Assembly: GCA_964470055.1 (NCBI GenBank)
Contig: CAYXZZ010000010.1
Location: 1 to 30,859 of the forward strand
Direction of reading: 5' to 3'
Length of the DNA: 30,859 nucleotides
Source: JAEDES01 sp964470055
GTDB lineage: Bacteria; Bacillota_I; Bacilli_A; RF39; UBA660
The number at the start of each line of letters is the position of its first letter. The stretch's first letter is position 1. Positions 22,350 through 29,929 of the stretch are shown here, piece by piece. The notes beneath the pieces were generated by a model, which was not told where the DNA came from, searched no databases, and worked only from the letters and a program-made list of their open reading frames with translations. The position numbers and the translations under genes are program-made.

Positions 22350-22508
22350 ATGAAATTAAAAGATAGTGTAAGAAAGGCTTTAACGTTAATATTAATTTAT
22401 GTTATTGCGGGGATTGGAATTTTTGCGATGTCTCAACGAGTAGAGAGATTAAATGAGGAGGAGAGATTACAAAAAGAATGTAATGTCGTCGTAAAAAATA
22501 GTAAGTAA
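22350..22508 (+). CDS. LexA-controlled small membrane protein (YneA/SosA-like position)
   Basis: This 52-aa protein has a short basic N-terminus (MKLKDSVRK), one membrane helix at about residues 10-27 (ALTLILIYVIAGIGIFAM) and a charged, Glu/Arg-rich outer tail with a single Cys. GAAGGGAGAG at 22334-22343 fits the ATG at 22350; the frame's upstream TTG lies in the -10 box. In Bacillus (yneA) and Staphylococcus (sosA) the gene divergent from lexA is an SOS-induced membrane-anchored cell-division inhibitor. This one lacks a LysM domain and is even shorter than SosA (77 aa). A role in pausing division after DNA damage is inferred from position, control and topology, not from sequence identity. 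Confidence 0.75.
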   Translation: MKLKDSVRKALTLILIYVIAGIGIFAMSQRVERLNEEERLQKECNVVVKNSK

Positions 22509-22530
22509 AGTAGTTTTAAAAACTTAATTA

Positions 22531-22539
22531 TGATATACT
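22531..22539 (+). promoter_or_regulatory. Extended -10 promoter of polA
   Basis: TGA plus TATACT (22534-22539) lies 18 nt before the polA start, with a poor -35. It may give basal polA expression besides read-through from the SOS promoter; no terminator is seen between the two genes. Confidence 0.5.
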
Positions 22540-22557
22540 AGTTGCAGGTGAAGAATA

Positions 22558-25173
22558 ATGAAGAAGATAATATTAGTAGATGGTAATAATTTATTATTTA
22601 GAAGTTTTTATGCAACAGCATATCAGGGTGTTATTATGAAAAATTCTAAAGGTTTTCCTACTAATGCGTTGTATGGCTTTATAAATATGATGAATAAAAT
22701 TATTAAAGAAGAGAATCCAACTTATATAATGGTAGCATTTGATCGAGGAAAGACCTTTAGACATGATAAATATGATGATTATAAAGCAGGACGTCAAGCA
22801 ATGCCTGATGAATTAAAAATGCAATTTCCAAAAGCTAAAGAAATACTTGATGCGATGGGGATTAAGCATTTTGAAATTGATAATTATGAGGCTGATGATA
22901 TCATTGGAACGCTTGCTAAAAGAGTGGATGAAGAAGATGAATTTATTGCTACAATTGTAAGTAGTGATAAGGACTTATTACAATTAATAAGTGATGAAGT
23001 AGAAGTAAAATTATTAAAACAAAGTGGTCATATTTTGATGACGAGAGAAGAGTTTAAAAATACTTATCAAGTTGAGCCAATTCGAATGATTGATTTAAAA
23101 GCGTTAATGGGAGATGCTAGTGATCATATTCCAGGAGTAAAAGGAATTGGTGAAAAAACGGCGATTAGTTTACTTGTTAAGTATGGTAGTTTAGATGGCT
23201 TATATGAAAATATTGAGAGTGTTACTGGCAAAACAAAAGAGAAACTTTTAGCCGATAAAGATAATGCCTATATGAGCTATGATTTGGCCACAATTTATAG
23301 AGACGTTCCATTAGAGTTTGAGTTAGAAGACTGTAAGTATGGTGGAATGAATGAAGAAGAATTTGTTAATATGTTGGAAGAATTTGAATTCCATTCAATG
23401 CTTAGAAAAATGGATTTTAAACCGACAACAAATAATTTAGAAGAAGAGAAAAGAGAAGAAGAAAAAGATCTTGTAATAAAAGACATTAGAGATTTTAACA
23501 TTAAAAATTATGCCTTTTATTTAGAGACAAGGGGTTCGATATATAGTAAAAGTGAAATTTTAGGAATGGGTATTTATGATGGAGAAACAGGATATTTTAT
23601 TTCTAAAGAAGAAATTGGTAACTATAAAGATTTATTTAATACGGATATAGAAAAGTATACATATGATTTGAAGAAGAATATTGTGGTACTTAATAATTTA
23701 GGAATTAAGTTTGATAAAGTGACATTTGATACAATGATTGCAACTTACTTACTTGACTATGTAATTAAGGATGATATTAGTTTTGTTGCGCAAGCATTTG
23801 ATGTAGAAATTCCTTTATATGAAGATTTATATGGTACTGATAAGAGACCTAAAGAGATTGATGAGGAATATTTAAAAGAAATTTGTTGTAGAAAAGCAAA
23901 ATTTATCTATGATACTAGAGAACAATTATTAAAAGAATTGGATGAAAATGAAGAGACTGATTTGTTTAATAATATAGAAATGCCTTTATCATATGTTTTG
24001 GCTGATATGGAAATTACTGGTATTAAAGTCGATACTGAGTATTTAGGTATGATTGAAGTTGAATTAAAAGACCAAATGGATTTATTGGAGAAAGAAATTT
24101 ATGAACTTGCAGGGAGTGAATTTAATATAATGTCTCCTACACAGTTAGCGAAAGTGTTGTTTGAAGATTTGGCTATTCCTTATCCAAAGAGAATTAAGGA
24201 TAATAAATATTCTACTAGTAAAGATATTTTAGATAAAATTAGGTTTGTTCATCCAATTGTTGATAAAATACTTGAATATAGAACCTTGGCTAAGTTATAT
24301 ACAAATTATGCTGTTGGGTTAAAGGAAGAAGTTAGAGAAGATGGAAGAATTCATACGATATTTACACAGACCCTAACTAGAACAGGAAGACTTTCTAGTA
24401 TTAGTCCTAATCTACAAAATATTCCAGCAAGAGCAGAATATTCTAAATTGATTAGAAAGGCATTTGTGCCAGATGAGAATTCTAAATTACTTTCTAGTGA
24501 TTATTCACAAGTAGAATTAAGAATTTTTGCGAGTATGGCTAATGCGACTAACTTGATTCAGGCCTTTATTGATGGTAAAGATATTCATACAAAGACAGCA
24601 AGTGATATTTATAAAGTTCCAATGGAGGACGTTACGAAGGATATGAGAAGAACTGCTAAGGCAGTAAACTTTGGTATTTTATATGGTATTAGTAGCTTTG
24701 GACTTTCAGAAGATTTAGGAATTGATATTGGAACTGCAAAATGTTTTATTGATAATTATTTAGAAACATATCCAGGAATAAAAGAATATATGGAAAAAGA
24801 AAAAGCAGATGCATATAGTTTAGGATATGTTAAGACTTTAATGAATCGTAAGAGAGTTATTGAAGAATTACAGAGTAAGAATTATATGATTAGAAGTAGT
24901 GGTGAAAGAATGGCGCTTAATACACCAATTCAAGGTACTGCTGCGGATATATTAAAGAAAGCCATGGTAGAAATATACACTGAACTTAATAAACGAGAAT
25001 TAAAAAGTAAAATGTTAATTCAGGTACACGATGAACTTGTGTTTAATGTTGTAGATGAAGAATTAGAAGAGGTTAAAGATTTAGTTAGAAATATAATGGA
25101 AAATACATTTAAATTGGAAGTACCATTAAAAGTTGAAATAGAAGTAGGAAATAATTGGTATGAGGCTAAGTAA
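22558..25173 (+). CDS. polA: DNA polymerase I
   Basis: This 871-aa enzyme fills gaps and removes RNA primers. The 5'-nuclease domain (about 1-290) shows ILVDGNN, EADDIIG (111-117), SSDKDLLQL and GDASDHIPGVKGIGEK (185-200). The 3'-5' exonuclease region (about 305-420) looks degenerate: FYLET (320-324) lacks the first catalytic Asp of the FDTET motif, and the Exo II segment lacks its Asp, as in Bacillus-type Pol I. The polymerase motifs are intact: A SSDYSQVELR (D648), B RRTAKAVNFGILYG (697-710, K701, F705) and C VHDELV (D825). AGGTGAAG precedes the ATG. It is 49 nt after the SOS small gene. Confidence 0.97.
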   Translation: MKKIILVDGNNLLFRSFYATAYQGVIMKNSKGFPTNALYGFINMMNKIIKEENPTYIMVAFDRGKTFRHDKYDDYKAGRQAMPDELKMQFPKAKEILDAMGIKHFEIDNYEADDIIGTLAKRVDEEDEFIATIVSSDKDLLQLISDEVEVKLLKQSGHILMTREEFKNTYQVEPIRMIDLKALMGDASDHIPGVKGIGEKTAISLLVKYGSLDGLYENIESVTGKTKEKLLADKDNAYMSYDLATIYRDVPLEFELEDCKYGGMNEEEFVNMLEEFEFHSMLRKMDFKPTTNNLEEEKREEEKDLVIKDIRDFNIKNYAFYLETRGSIYSKSEILGMGIYDGETGYFISKEEIGNYKDLFNTDIEKYTYDLKKNIVVLNNLGIKFDKVTFDTMIATYLLDYVIKDDISFVAQAFDVEIPLYEDLYGTDKRPKEIDEEYLKEICCRKAKFIYDTREQLLKELDENEETDLFNNIEMPLSYVLADMEITGIKVDTEYLGMIEVELKDQMDLLEKEIYELAGSEFNIMSPTQLAKVLFEDLAIPYPKRIKDNKYSTSKDILDKIRFVHPIVDKILEYRTLAKLYTNYAVGLKEEVREDGRIHTIFTQTLTRTGRLSSISPNLQNIPARAEYSKLIRKAFVPDENSKLLSSDYSQVELRIFASMANATNLIQAFIDGKDIHTKTASDIYKVPMEDVTKDMRRTAKAVNFGILYGISSFGLSEDLGIDIGTAKCFIDNYLETYPGIKEYMEKEKADAYSLGYVKTLMNRKRVIEELQSKNYMIRSSGERMALNTPIQGTAADILKKAMVEIYTELNKRELKSKMLIQVHDELVFNVVDEELEEVKDLVRNIMENTFKLEVPLKVEIEVGNNWYEAK

Positions 25174-25185
25174 GGGGGATGTTGT

Positions 25186-26007
25186 ATGCCTGAAAAACCA
25201 GAGGTAATTACAGTAGTTAATAGTTTGAAGGAAAGAATATTAGGGAAGAAGATTACAGGATGTAATGTTACTCATGATAATATTATTGCTTATCCAATGA
25301 GTGAAGAATTTAAAAAGCAAGTTATTGGTCAAAAGATAAATGATATTACTACACGTGGTAAATGGATAGTAATGATGCTTGATAGAGATAGTTTACTTGT
25401 TCATCTTAGAATGGAAGGAAAGTTTATGTTTAGAAAGAAAGGAGAAAATCTTTCTAAACATGAACATGTTGAATTTATCTTGGATGATGATATTAGTTGT
25501 AGGTTTCATGATGTACGTAAGTTTGGAAAGATGCATTTGATTTCAAAAGAACAAGTATATGATGTTGAACCATTAAGTGAGATGGGGAAAGAGTTTTATG
25601 ATGAGACTTTAACTAAGGAGTATTTGTATGAGGCAATTCATAAAAAAAGATTACCAATAAAAACAGTGCTTCTTGATCAAAGTATAATCTGTGGAATAGG
25701 TAATATTTATGATGATGAGATACTTTTTATGAGTAAAATAAGTCCGTTAAGAAAGGCTTGTGACATTTCTTTAGAAGAATGTGATGCGATAATTAAGAAT
25801 ACAAGAATTGTGTTGGAAAAGGCTATTAAATTAGGTGGTACAACGATTAAAAGTTTTACTTCTAGCGAAGGTGTTCATGGACTTTTTCAAAATGAGTTGT
25901 TGGTTCATGGTAAAGGAGGACAAAAGTGTCCAGTATGCGCTAATACGTTAGAGAAAATTAAAGTTGGAGGACGTGGAACGCATTATTGTGAAAACTGTCA
26001 AAAATAG
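25186..26007 (+). CDS. mutM: Formamidopyrimidine-DNA glycosylase (Fpg/Nei family)
   Basis: This 273-aa base-excision-repair enzyme removes oxidised purines and cleaves abasic sites. The N-terminus MPEKPEV gives the catalytic Pro and Glu after Met removal; the classical form is MPELPEVET, so the Leu-to-Lys and ET-to-IT changes mark a variant subgroup. The conserved Lys of TRGKW is K59. The C-terminal zinc finger has C248, C251, C268 and C271, with the DNA-contacting Arg in GGRGT. The gene follows polA by 12 nt, so the two repair genes probably share a transcript. A Nei-like specificity cannot be excluded. Confidence 0.92.
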   Translation: MPEKPEVITVVNSLKERILGKKITGCNVTHDNIIAYPMSEEFKKQVIGQKINDITTRGKWIVMMLDRDSLLVHLRMEGKFMFRKKGENLSKHEHVEFILDDDISCRFHDVRKFGKMHLISKEQVYDVEPLSEMGKEFYDETLTKEYLYEAIHKKRLPIKTVLLDQSIICGIGNIYDDEILFMSKISPLRKACDISLEECDAIIKNTRIVLEKAIKLGGTTIKSFTSSEGVHGLFQNELLVHGKGGQKCPVCANTLEKIKVGGRGTHYCENCQK

Positions 26008-26030
26008 TTTGGGGTTTTAGTTGGATTTAC

Positions 26031-26059
26031 TTGCATTAAAACGTGTTTTGTGTTATTAT
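26031..26059 (+). promoter_or_regulatory. Promoter of pyk (TTGCAT-17-TATTAT)
   Basis: A -35 TTGCAT at 26031-26036 and a -10 TATTAT at 26054-26059 have a 17-nt spacer and an extended TGT. AGGAGGAG at 26074-26081 is an optimal ribosome site for the ATG at 26087, as expected for a highly expressed glycolytic gene. Confidence 0.87.
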
Positions 26060-26086
26060 TGAAAAGCGCGCTTAGGAGGAGTAAGT

Positions 26087-27499
26087 ATGAAGAAAACAAA
26101 GATTATATGTAGTATTGGTCCTGCGTCAAATCAAGTAGAAGTAATGGAACAAATGGTTCTAGCAGGAATGAATGTAGCAAGAATTAATTTTACACACGCA
26201 ACAACTGAAGAAAGATTACAAGTATTAAGTTCAGTAGAGGCAGTTAGAGCAAGAACTGGGAGAAATGTAGCAGTTCTTTGGGATACTAAAGGGCCTGAAT
26301 TTAGAAGTGGTAGTTTTGAAAATGATAAGGTAACTTTAGTTGAAGGAAAAACTATTAGGATTGTTAAGGATAATGTATTAGGTAACAGTGAAAGGTTTAC
26401 TGTTAACCATCCAGAAGCAATCGATAGTTTAAATGTAGGTAATGTTGTATTACTTGAAAATGCGAAAATGAAATTAGAAGTTGTTAGTAAAGAAGAAGAT
26501 GGCGTTACTTGTAAAATTGTAAGTGGAGGAGTACTTGGAAATAGAAAAAGTATGAGTGTTCCAGGTATAAAATTAAATATTCCTTATGTTAGTGATGCTG
26601 ATCGCAAAGATGTTAAATTTGCATGTGAACATGGTGGAGAATATTTGGCTATTTCATTCGTTTCTTGTAAAGAGGATGTTTTAGAGATAAAAGAAATCTT
26701 GAAAGAACATAATCGTGAAGATATGTTAATTATTTGTAAGATTGAAAGTGAACTTGGTATTCAAAATCTTGAATCTATTTTAAAAGTATCTGATGGAGTT
26801 ATGGTTGCTCGTGGAGATTTAGGAACTGAAATTGAATCAGAAAGATTACCAATTGTTCAAAAGAATATGATTAAGACTTGTCGTAAAATGGGTAAACTTT
26901 GCATTGTTGCGACTGAGATGTTAGAGACAATGATGGAAAATAATAGACCTAAGAGAGCTGAAACTTCTGATATTGCTAATGCTGTTTTAGATGGAACTGA
27001 TGCAGTTATGTTAAGTGGTGAGACTACAGTTGGGAAGCATCCAGTAGAAACAGTTGCGGCTATGGCAAGAATTTGTGAAGTAACTGAACAATATGCAGAA
27101 TTTGATTATATTAGTAATGCATCTAAAGTTAAGACTGTTACGGCTGCAATTGCTGAAAGTGTTGTAGATAGTGCTAATAGATTAGATGCAAAATTAATTT
27201 GTACGGCTACAATTAGTGGATCAACTGCAAAATTAATTAGTAATTTTAAACCTAAGGCTCCAATTTTAGCATTATGTCCTGATGTGGCTGCTTGTAGAAG
27301 ACTTGCTTTAAACTGGGGAGTTTATGCTAGAACTATTCCAATGTATGGAACAACAGATGAAGTATTAACTGCTAGTGTAGAAACTGCTAAAGAATTTATA
27401 CATTTAGAAACAGGGGATGTAGTAGTGCTAACTGGGGGATTCCCTACAACTGGTAGAGCAAATACAACAAACTTAATGAAGATTGAAGAAATTAAATAA
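26087..27499 (+). CDS. pyk: Pyruvate kinase
   Basis: This glycolytic enzyme transfers phosphate from PEP to ADP, giving pyruvate and ATP. The 470-aa chain has R32 and N34 in ARINFTH (the usual NFSH has Thr in place of Ser here), DTKGPE at 66-71 with the Glu typical of K+-dependent enzymes, the KIES segment followed by MVARGDLG, and TEMLETM. It lacks the extra C-terminal PEP-utiliser-like domain that lengthens Bacillus pyruvate kinase to about 585 aa. It is a single-gene unit with a strong promoter and a terminator. Confidence 0.97.
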   Translation: MKKTKIICSIGPASNQVEVMEQMVLAGMNVARINFTHATTEERLQVLSSVEAVRARTGRNVAVLWDTKGPEFRSGSFENDKVTLVEGKTIRIVKDNVLGNSERFTVNHPEAIDSLNVGNVVLLENAKMKLEVVSKEEDGVTCKIVSGGVLGNRKSMSVPGIKLNIPYVSDADRKDVKFACEHGGEYLAISFVSCKEDVLEIKEILKEHNREDMLIICKIESELGIQNLESILKVSDGVMVARGDLGTEIESERLPIVQKNMIKTCRKMGKLCIVATEMLETMMENNRPKRAETSDIANAVLDGTDAVMLSGETTVGKHPVETVAAMARICEVTEQYAEFDYISNASKVKTVTAAIAESVVDSANRLDAKLICTATISGSTAKLISNFKPKAPILALCPDVAACRRLALNWGVYARTIPMYGTTDEVLTASVETAKEFIHLETGDVVVLTGGFPTTGRANTTNLMKIEEIK

Positions 27500-27503
27500 A
27501 ATT

Positions 27504-27539
27504 AAAAATACTAGACTGAGATCAATCTAGTATTTTTTT
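27504..27539. terminator. Bidirectional terminator between pyk and the minus-strand operon
   Basis: Arms at 27504-27515 and 27526-27537 (core ATACTAGA / TCTAGTAT) form a 12-bp stem around a 10-nt loop, with T-runs on both strands. It serves pyk and the converging tmcAL-gmk operon, whose last stop codon lies at its edge. Confidence 0.88.
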
Positions 27540-27867
27540 ATTTGTCTTTTAATTGCCAATATTGATCATACATTTTTTGTACTCCATTTTCTAGAGCGTA
27601 GTAATGAAAAATGTATGGGATAAATAAAATTAATGATAGTATGAATAGTATTAATAACATTATATTTTCTAGTAGTAATCCGAATAAGAAGAATAAAATA
27701 GCCACTATTCCAACAAAGACAGTTACTAATAAATGAACAAATCTTTCATGTTGATAGAACTGGATTTGAGTTAGATGTTCTTCAATGATGGAGTCTTTAA
27801 TTTTTAACTTATCCTCTTTTAGTAGATTATCTATTTTAATAATATGGTCTTTTAATTTTTCTTGCAT
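27538..27867 (-). CDS. Hypothetical small membrane protein, two helices, 109 aa
   Basis: I do not recognise this protein. The first ~42 residues are charged and helical. They are followed by two closely spaced hydrophobic helices at about 43-66 and 69-90 (separated by a short Glu-Asn turn) and a polar C-terminus. Both ends would therefore face the cytoplasm. Its start is 7 nt after the gmk stop with only a weak ribosome site (AAAAGATG) inside gmk, so it probably depends on coupling. It is the last gene of the minus-strand operon. Confidence 0.72.
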   Translation of the reverse strand: MQEKLKDHIIKIDNLLKEDKLKIKDSIIEEHLTQIQFYQHERFVHLLVTVFVGIVAILFFLFGLLLENIMLLILFILSLILFIPYIFHYYALENGVQKMYDQYWQLKDK

Positions 27868-27874
27868 ATAGCAT

Positions 27875-28555
27875 TTACATCTTTTCTGTTATACTGTCGT
27901 TATCAAATTCTTCATCCATTAGAAGTTCATGGATTTCTTCTTCTTTGGTATCTAGATATACTTCTTCAATACGATCGACACGACATTTTTCGGCTTTAAT
28001 AATTGATTCTACCTTATCAACTGCAGTATCTAAATCATCATTTACAACAACATAGTTATATTGTGTAACTTCATTTATTTCTTTATAGGCTTGTTTGAAT
28101 CTTTCAATTATTTTATCTTTGGAATCAGTTTTTCGATCTTGTAGGCGTTTAACCATTGTTTTAAGAGATGGTGGCATAATGAAGATAAATAATGCTTCGG
28201 GTACTATTTTTTTAATGTTAGTGGCACCTTCGATTTCAATTTCTAGGATAACATCGATTCCTTGGTCTATTTTTTTCTTGATCATTTCTTTGGGAGTACC
28301 ATAGTAGTTTCCGACGTAGTTTGTATATTCAATAAAGTAGTCTTCTTTAATTAGTTTTTCAAATTCTTCTTTTGATACGAAGTTATAAGTTTCACCGGGA
28401 ATATCGTTAGTACGAGGTGCGCGTGATGTAGTAGAAACAGATAACCATCTATTTTTATTATCATTTTCTAATAACTTAGAGATGATTGTTCCTTTCCCAC
28501 TACCACTTGGGGCAGAGATGACGATTAATTGTCCGGTATTTTTGTGTCTTATCAT
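27875..28555 (-). CDS. gmk: Guanylate kinase
   Basis: This enzyme phosphorylates GMP to GDP. The 226-aa protein has the P-loop SAPSGSGKGT near residues 14-23, the GMP-binding segment STTSRAPRTNDIPGE and YFIEYTNYVGNYYGTP, and lid-region Arg residues (KRLQDRKTDS). It is about 20 residues longer than usual because of an acidic, Glu/Asp-rich C-terminal extension. AAAGGAG, inside the 3' end of tmcAL, precedes its ATG; the two genes are 1 nt apart. It supplies GDP/GTP, the substrate for the (p)ppGpp made by Rel elsewhere in the window. Confidence 0.96.
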   Translation of the reverse strand: MIRHKNTGQLIVISAPSGSGKGTIISKLLENDNKNRWLSVSTTSRAPRTNDIPGETYNFVSKEEFEKLIKEDYFIEYTNYVGNYYGTPKEMIKKKIDQGIDVILEIEIEGATNIKKIVPEALFIFIMPPSLKTMVKRLQDRKTDSKDKIIERFKQAYKEINEVTQYNYVVVNDDLDTAVDKVESIIKAEKCRVDRIEEVYLDTKEEEIHELLMDEEFDNDSITEKM

Positions 28556-28556
28556 A

Positions 28557-29699
28557 TTATTCTCCTTTATTCATTAAATTTCTATATTCTTTGTCAATTA
28601 ATTTAGAACCATTTTCTTCTGTTAAGGAATAGATGGCGGTTGTTTTTATTTCAAATTCTAACATTGGATCTTTATTTTTATTTATTTTACTTATGATTGG
28701 GACAGGTACTTCTTTTTTTATTTGATTTAGATATATACGACCCGTATCTGAAAAGCCTAAGATTCTAATGTAGGATATTTCTTTGAAACTAGCGGCTTTT
28801 TCTTTAGTGAAATCGCATAAAATATGAAGTAACATTCTAGTTATTTTATTGTAGGTATATCTTTTGCTTTTTAGTGATGTGACTAGTTCTTCATAGGTTG
28901 TAGCAGAAAGAATTTCTTTTTTGATTGCTTGATCAATTCCCTCATCGACAGTTTGATAAATTGACAGATCTTTTTCTGTTAGGATTTTGTATTTTAATAG
29001 TGGGAAATAATCTTCTATAAAATGGAGATTAGTTAGATGCTCTTTTGTTGCTTCTGGGATGAAATCAGTGACATCTTTTTGTTCTTTTAGGGCTTTTCTA
29101 ATAGCAGTTGCGCTCGAATGTTCTAATAATTCTCGATCGTGATAAGATGAAGTTCTTTGAATTGTTTCAGGAATTATTTTATAGTTATGTTTTTTGATAG
29201 TTTTGATGTAACTGATACCAAGAAGGTCGTTTGGAGTTGTGATTGTTTTTCCAGTTAGATCTTTTAAAGCAAGAGATAAGGCGGTTGGATAGTTGTATCC
29301 GAATTTAGAATAGATTTTTACAAGTTTATCAAAGTCTTCATTATTATGTTGGGCATCAGCAATTGTTTCTAAATCTTCAATATTATTTGATTCACTGCCA
29401 AAAATAACTCGCTCTATCTGAAGATATTCTAATAGAGTAATGGCTCCATAACTAAAGTAGTCAGCACTTTGAGTTGCGAAAGGAAAAGGTAATTCAATGA
29501 TTAGATCAATGCCTAGGTGTTTGGCTATTTCAGTTTTTTTCCATTTATCAATAAGTGATACGTCTCCACGTTGAGTAAAGTTTCCACTCATAATAAGAAC
29601 GGTTGCGTAATCTGGATATAGTTCTTTTATTTTATTTAAATGATATAAATGTCCGTTATGAAAAGGATTGTATTCAGCGATTATTCCGACTGCTTTCAT
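28557..29699 (-). CDS. tmcAL: tRNA(Met) cytidine acetate ligase (TmcAL/YlbM)
   Basis: This enzyme forms N4-acetylcytidine at the wobble position of elongator tRNA-Met from acetate and ATP. The 380-aa chain starts with the nucleotidyltransferase-type motif GIIAEYNPFHNGH (5-17, HNGH in the HxGH position), followed by IMSGNFTQRGD and ELPFPFATQSADYFS, all typical of YlbM. GAGGGAT precedes the ATG. Length is normal. It leads the operon tmcAL-gmk-membrane protein and is divergent from murG. Confidence 0.95.
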   Translation of the reverse strand: MKAVGIIAEYNPFHNGHLYHLNKIKELYPDYATVLIMSGNFTQRGDVSLIDKWKKTEIAKHLGIDLIIELPFPFATQSADYFSYGAITLLEYLQIERVIFGSESNNIEDLETIADAQHNNEDFDKLVKIYSKFGYNYPTALSLALKDLTGKTITTPNDLLGISYIKTIKKHNYKIIPETIQRTSSYHDRELLEHSSATAIRKALKEQKDVTDFIPEATKEHLTNLHFIEDYFPLLKYKILTEKDLSIYQTVDEGIDQAIKKEILSATTYEELVTSLKSKRYTYNKITRMLLHILCDFTKEKAASFKEISYIRILGFSDTGRIYLNQIKKEVPVPIISKINKNKDPMLEFEIKTTAIYSLTEENGSKLIDKEYRNLMNKGE

Positions 29700-29723
29700 G
29701 ATATCCCTCTTTTCTTTGTCAGT

Positions 29724-29752
29724 ATTTTATCATAAATTTAATTTGATTACAA
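29724..29752 (-). promoter_or_regulatory. Promoter of the tmcAL-gmk operon
   Basis: Read on the minus strand: TTGTAA (plus 29747-29752), a 17-nt spacer, then TAAAAT (plus 29724-29729) preceded by TGA (extended -10). Confidence 0.63.
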
Positions 29753-29755
29753 TTA

Positions 29756-29783
29756 TTTACTTTGACTTATATCGTGATATAAT
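29756..29783 (+). promoter_or_regulatory. Possible upstream promoter with a dyad over the -10
   Basis: TTTACT (29756-29761) and TATAAT (29778-29783), with TGA before the -10 and a 16-nt spacer, could start a long murG leader. TTATAT-CGTG-ATATAA at 29767-29782 is a perfect dyad over the -10 and might be an operator. Confidence 0.35.
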
Positions 29784-29898
29784 TTAGTTATAGTACTAAA
29801 AGATGTGTAAAGTAAATATAATTTAATAGAGATATTTGTCAAGTTTTGTAGAATAGATGTTTATTGAACTTGGAAAATTCAGATTGACTATGAAAATA

Positions 29899-29907
29899 TG
29901 TTATAAT
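29899..29907 (+). promoter_or_regulatory. Extended -10 promoter of murG
   Basis: TGT plus TATAAT (29902-29907) is 22 nt before the murG start. The nearby TTGACT at 29884-29889 is only 12 nt from the -10, too close to be its -35. Confidence 0.55.
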
Positions 29908-29929
29908 TAGATAACTGAGGTGAGACTTT

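Noticed and set aside
29884..29907. TTGACT as the -35 of the murG promoter.
   Set aside because: It is only 12 nt from the -10 TATAAT. The extended TGT -10 is the better explanation.
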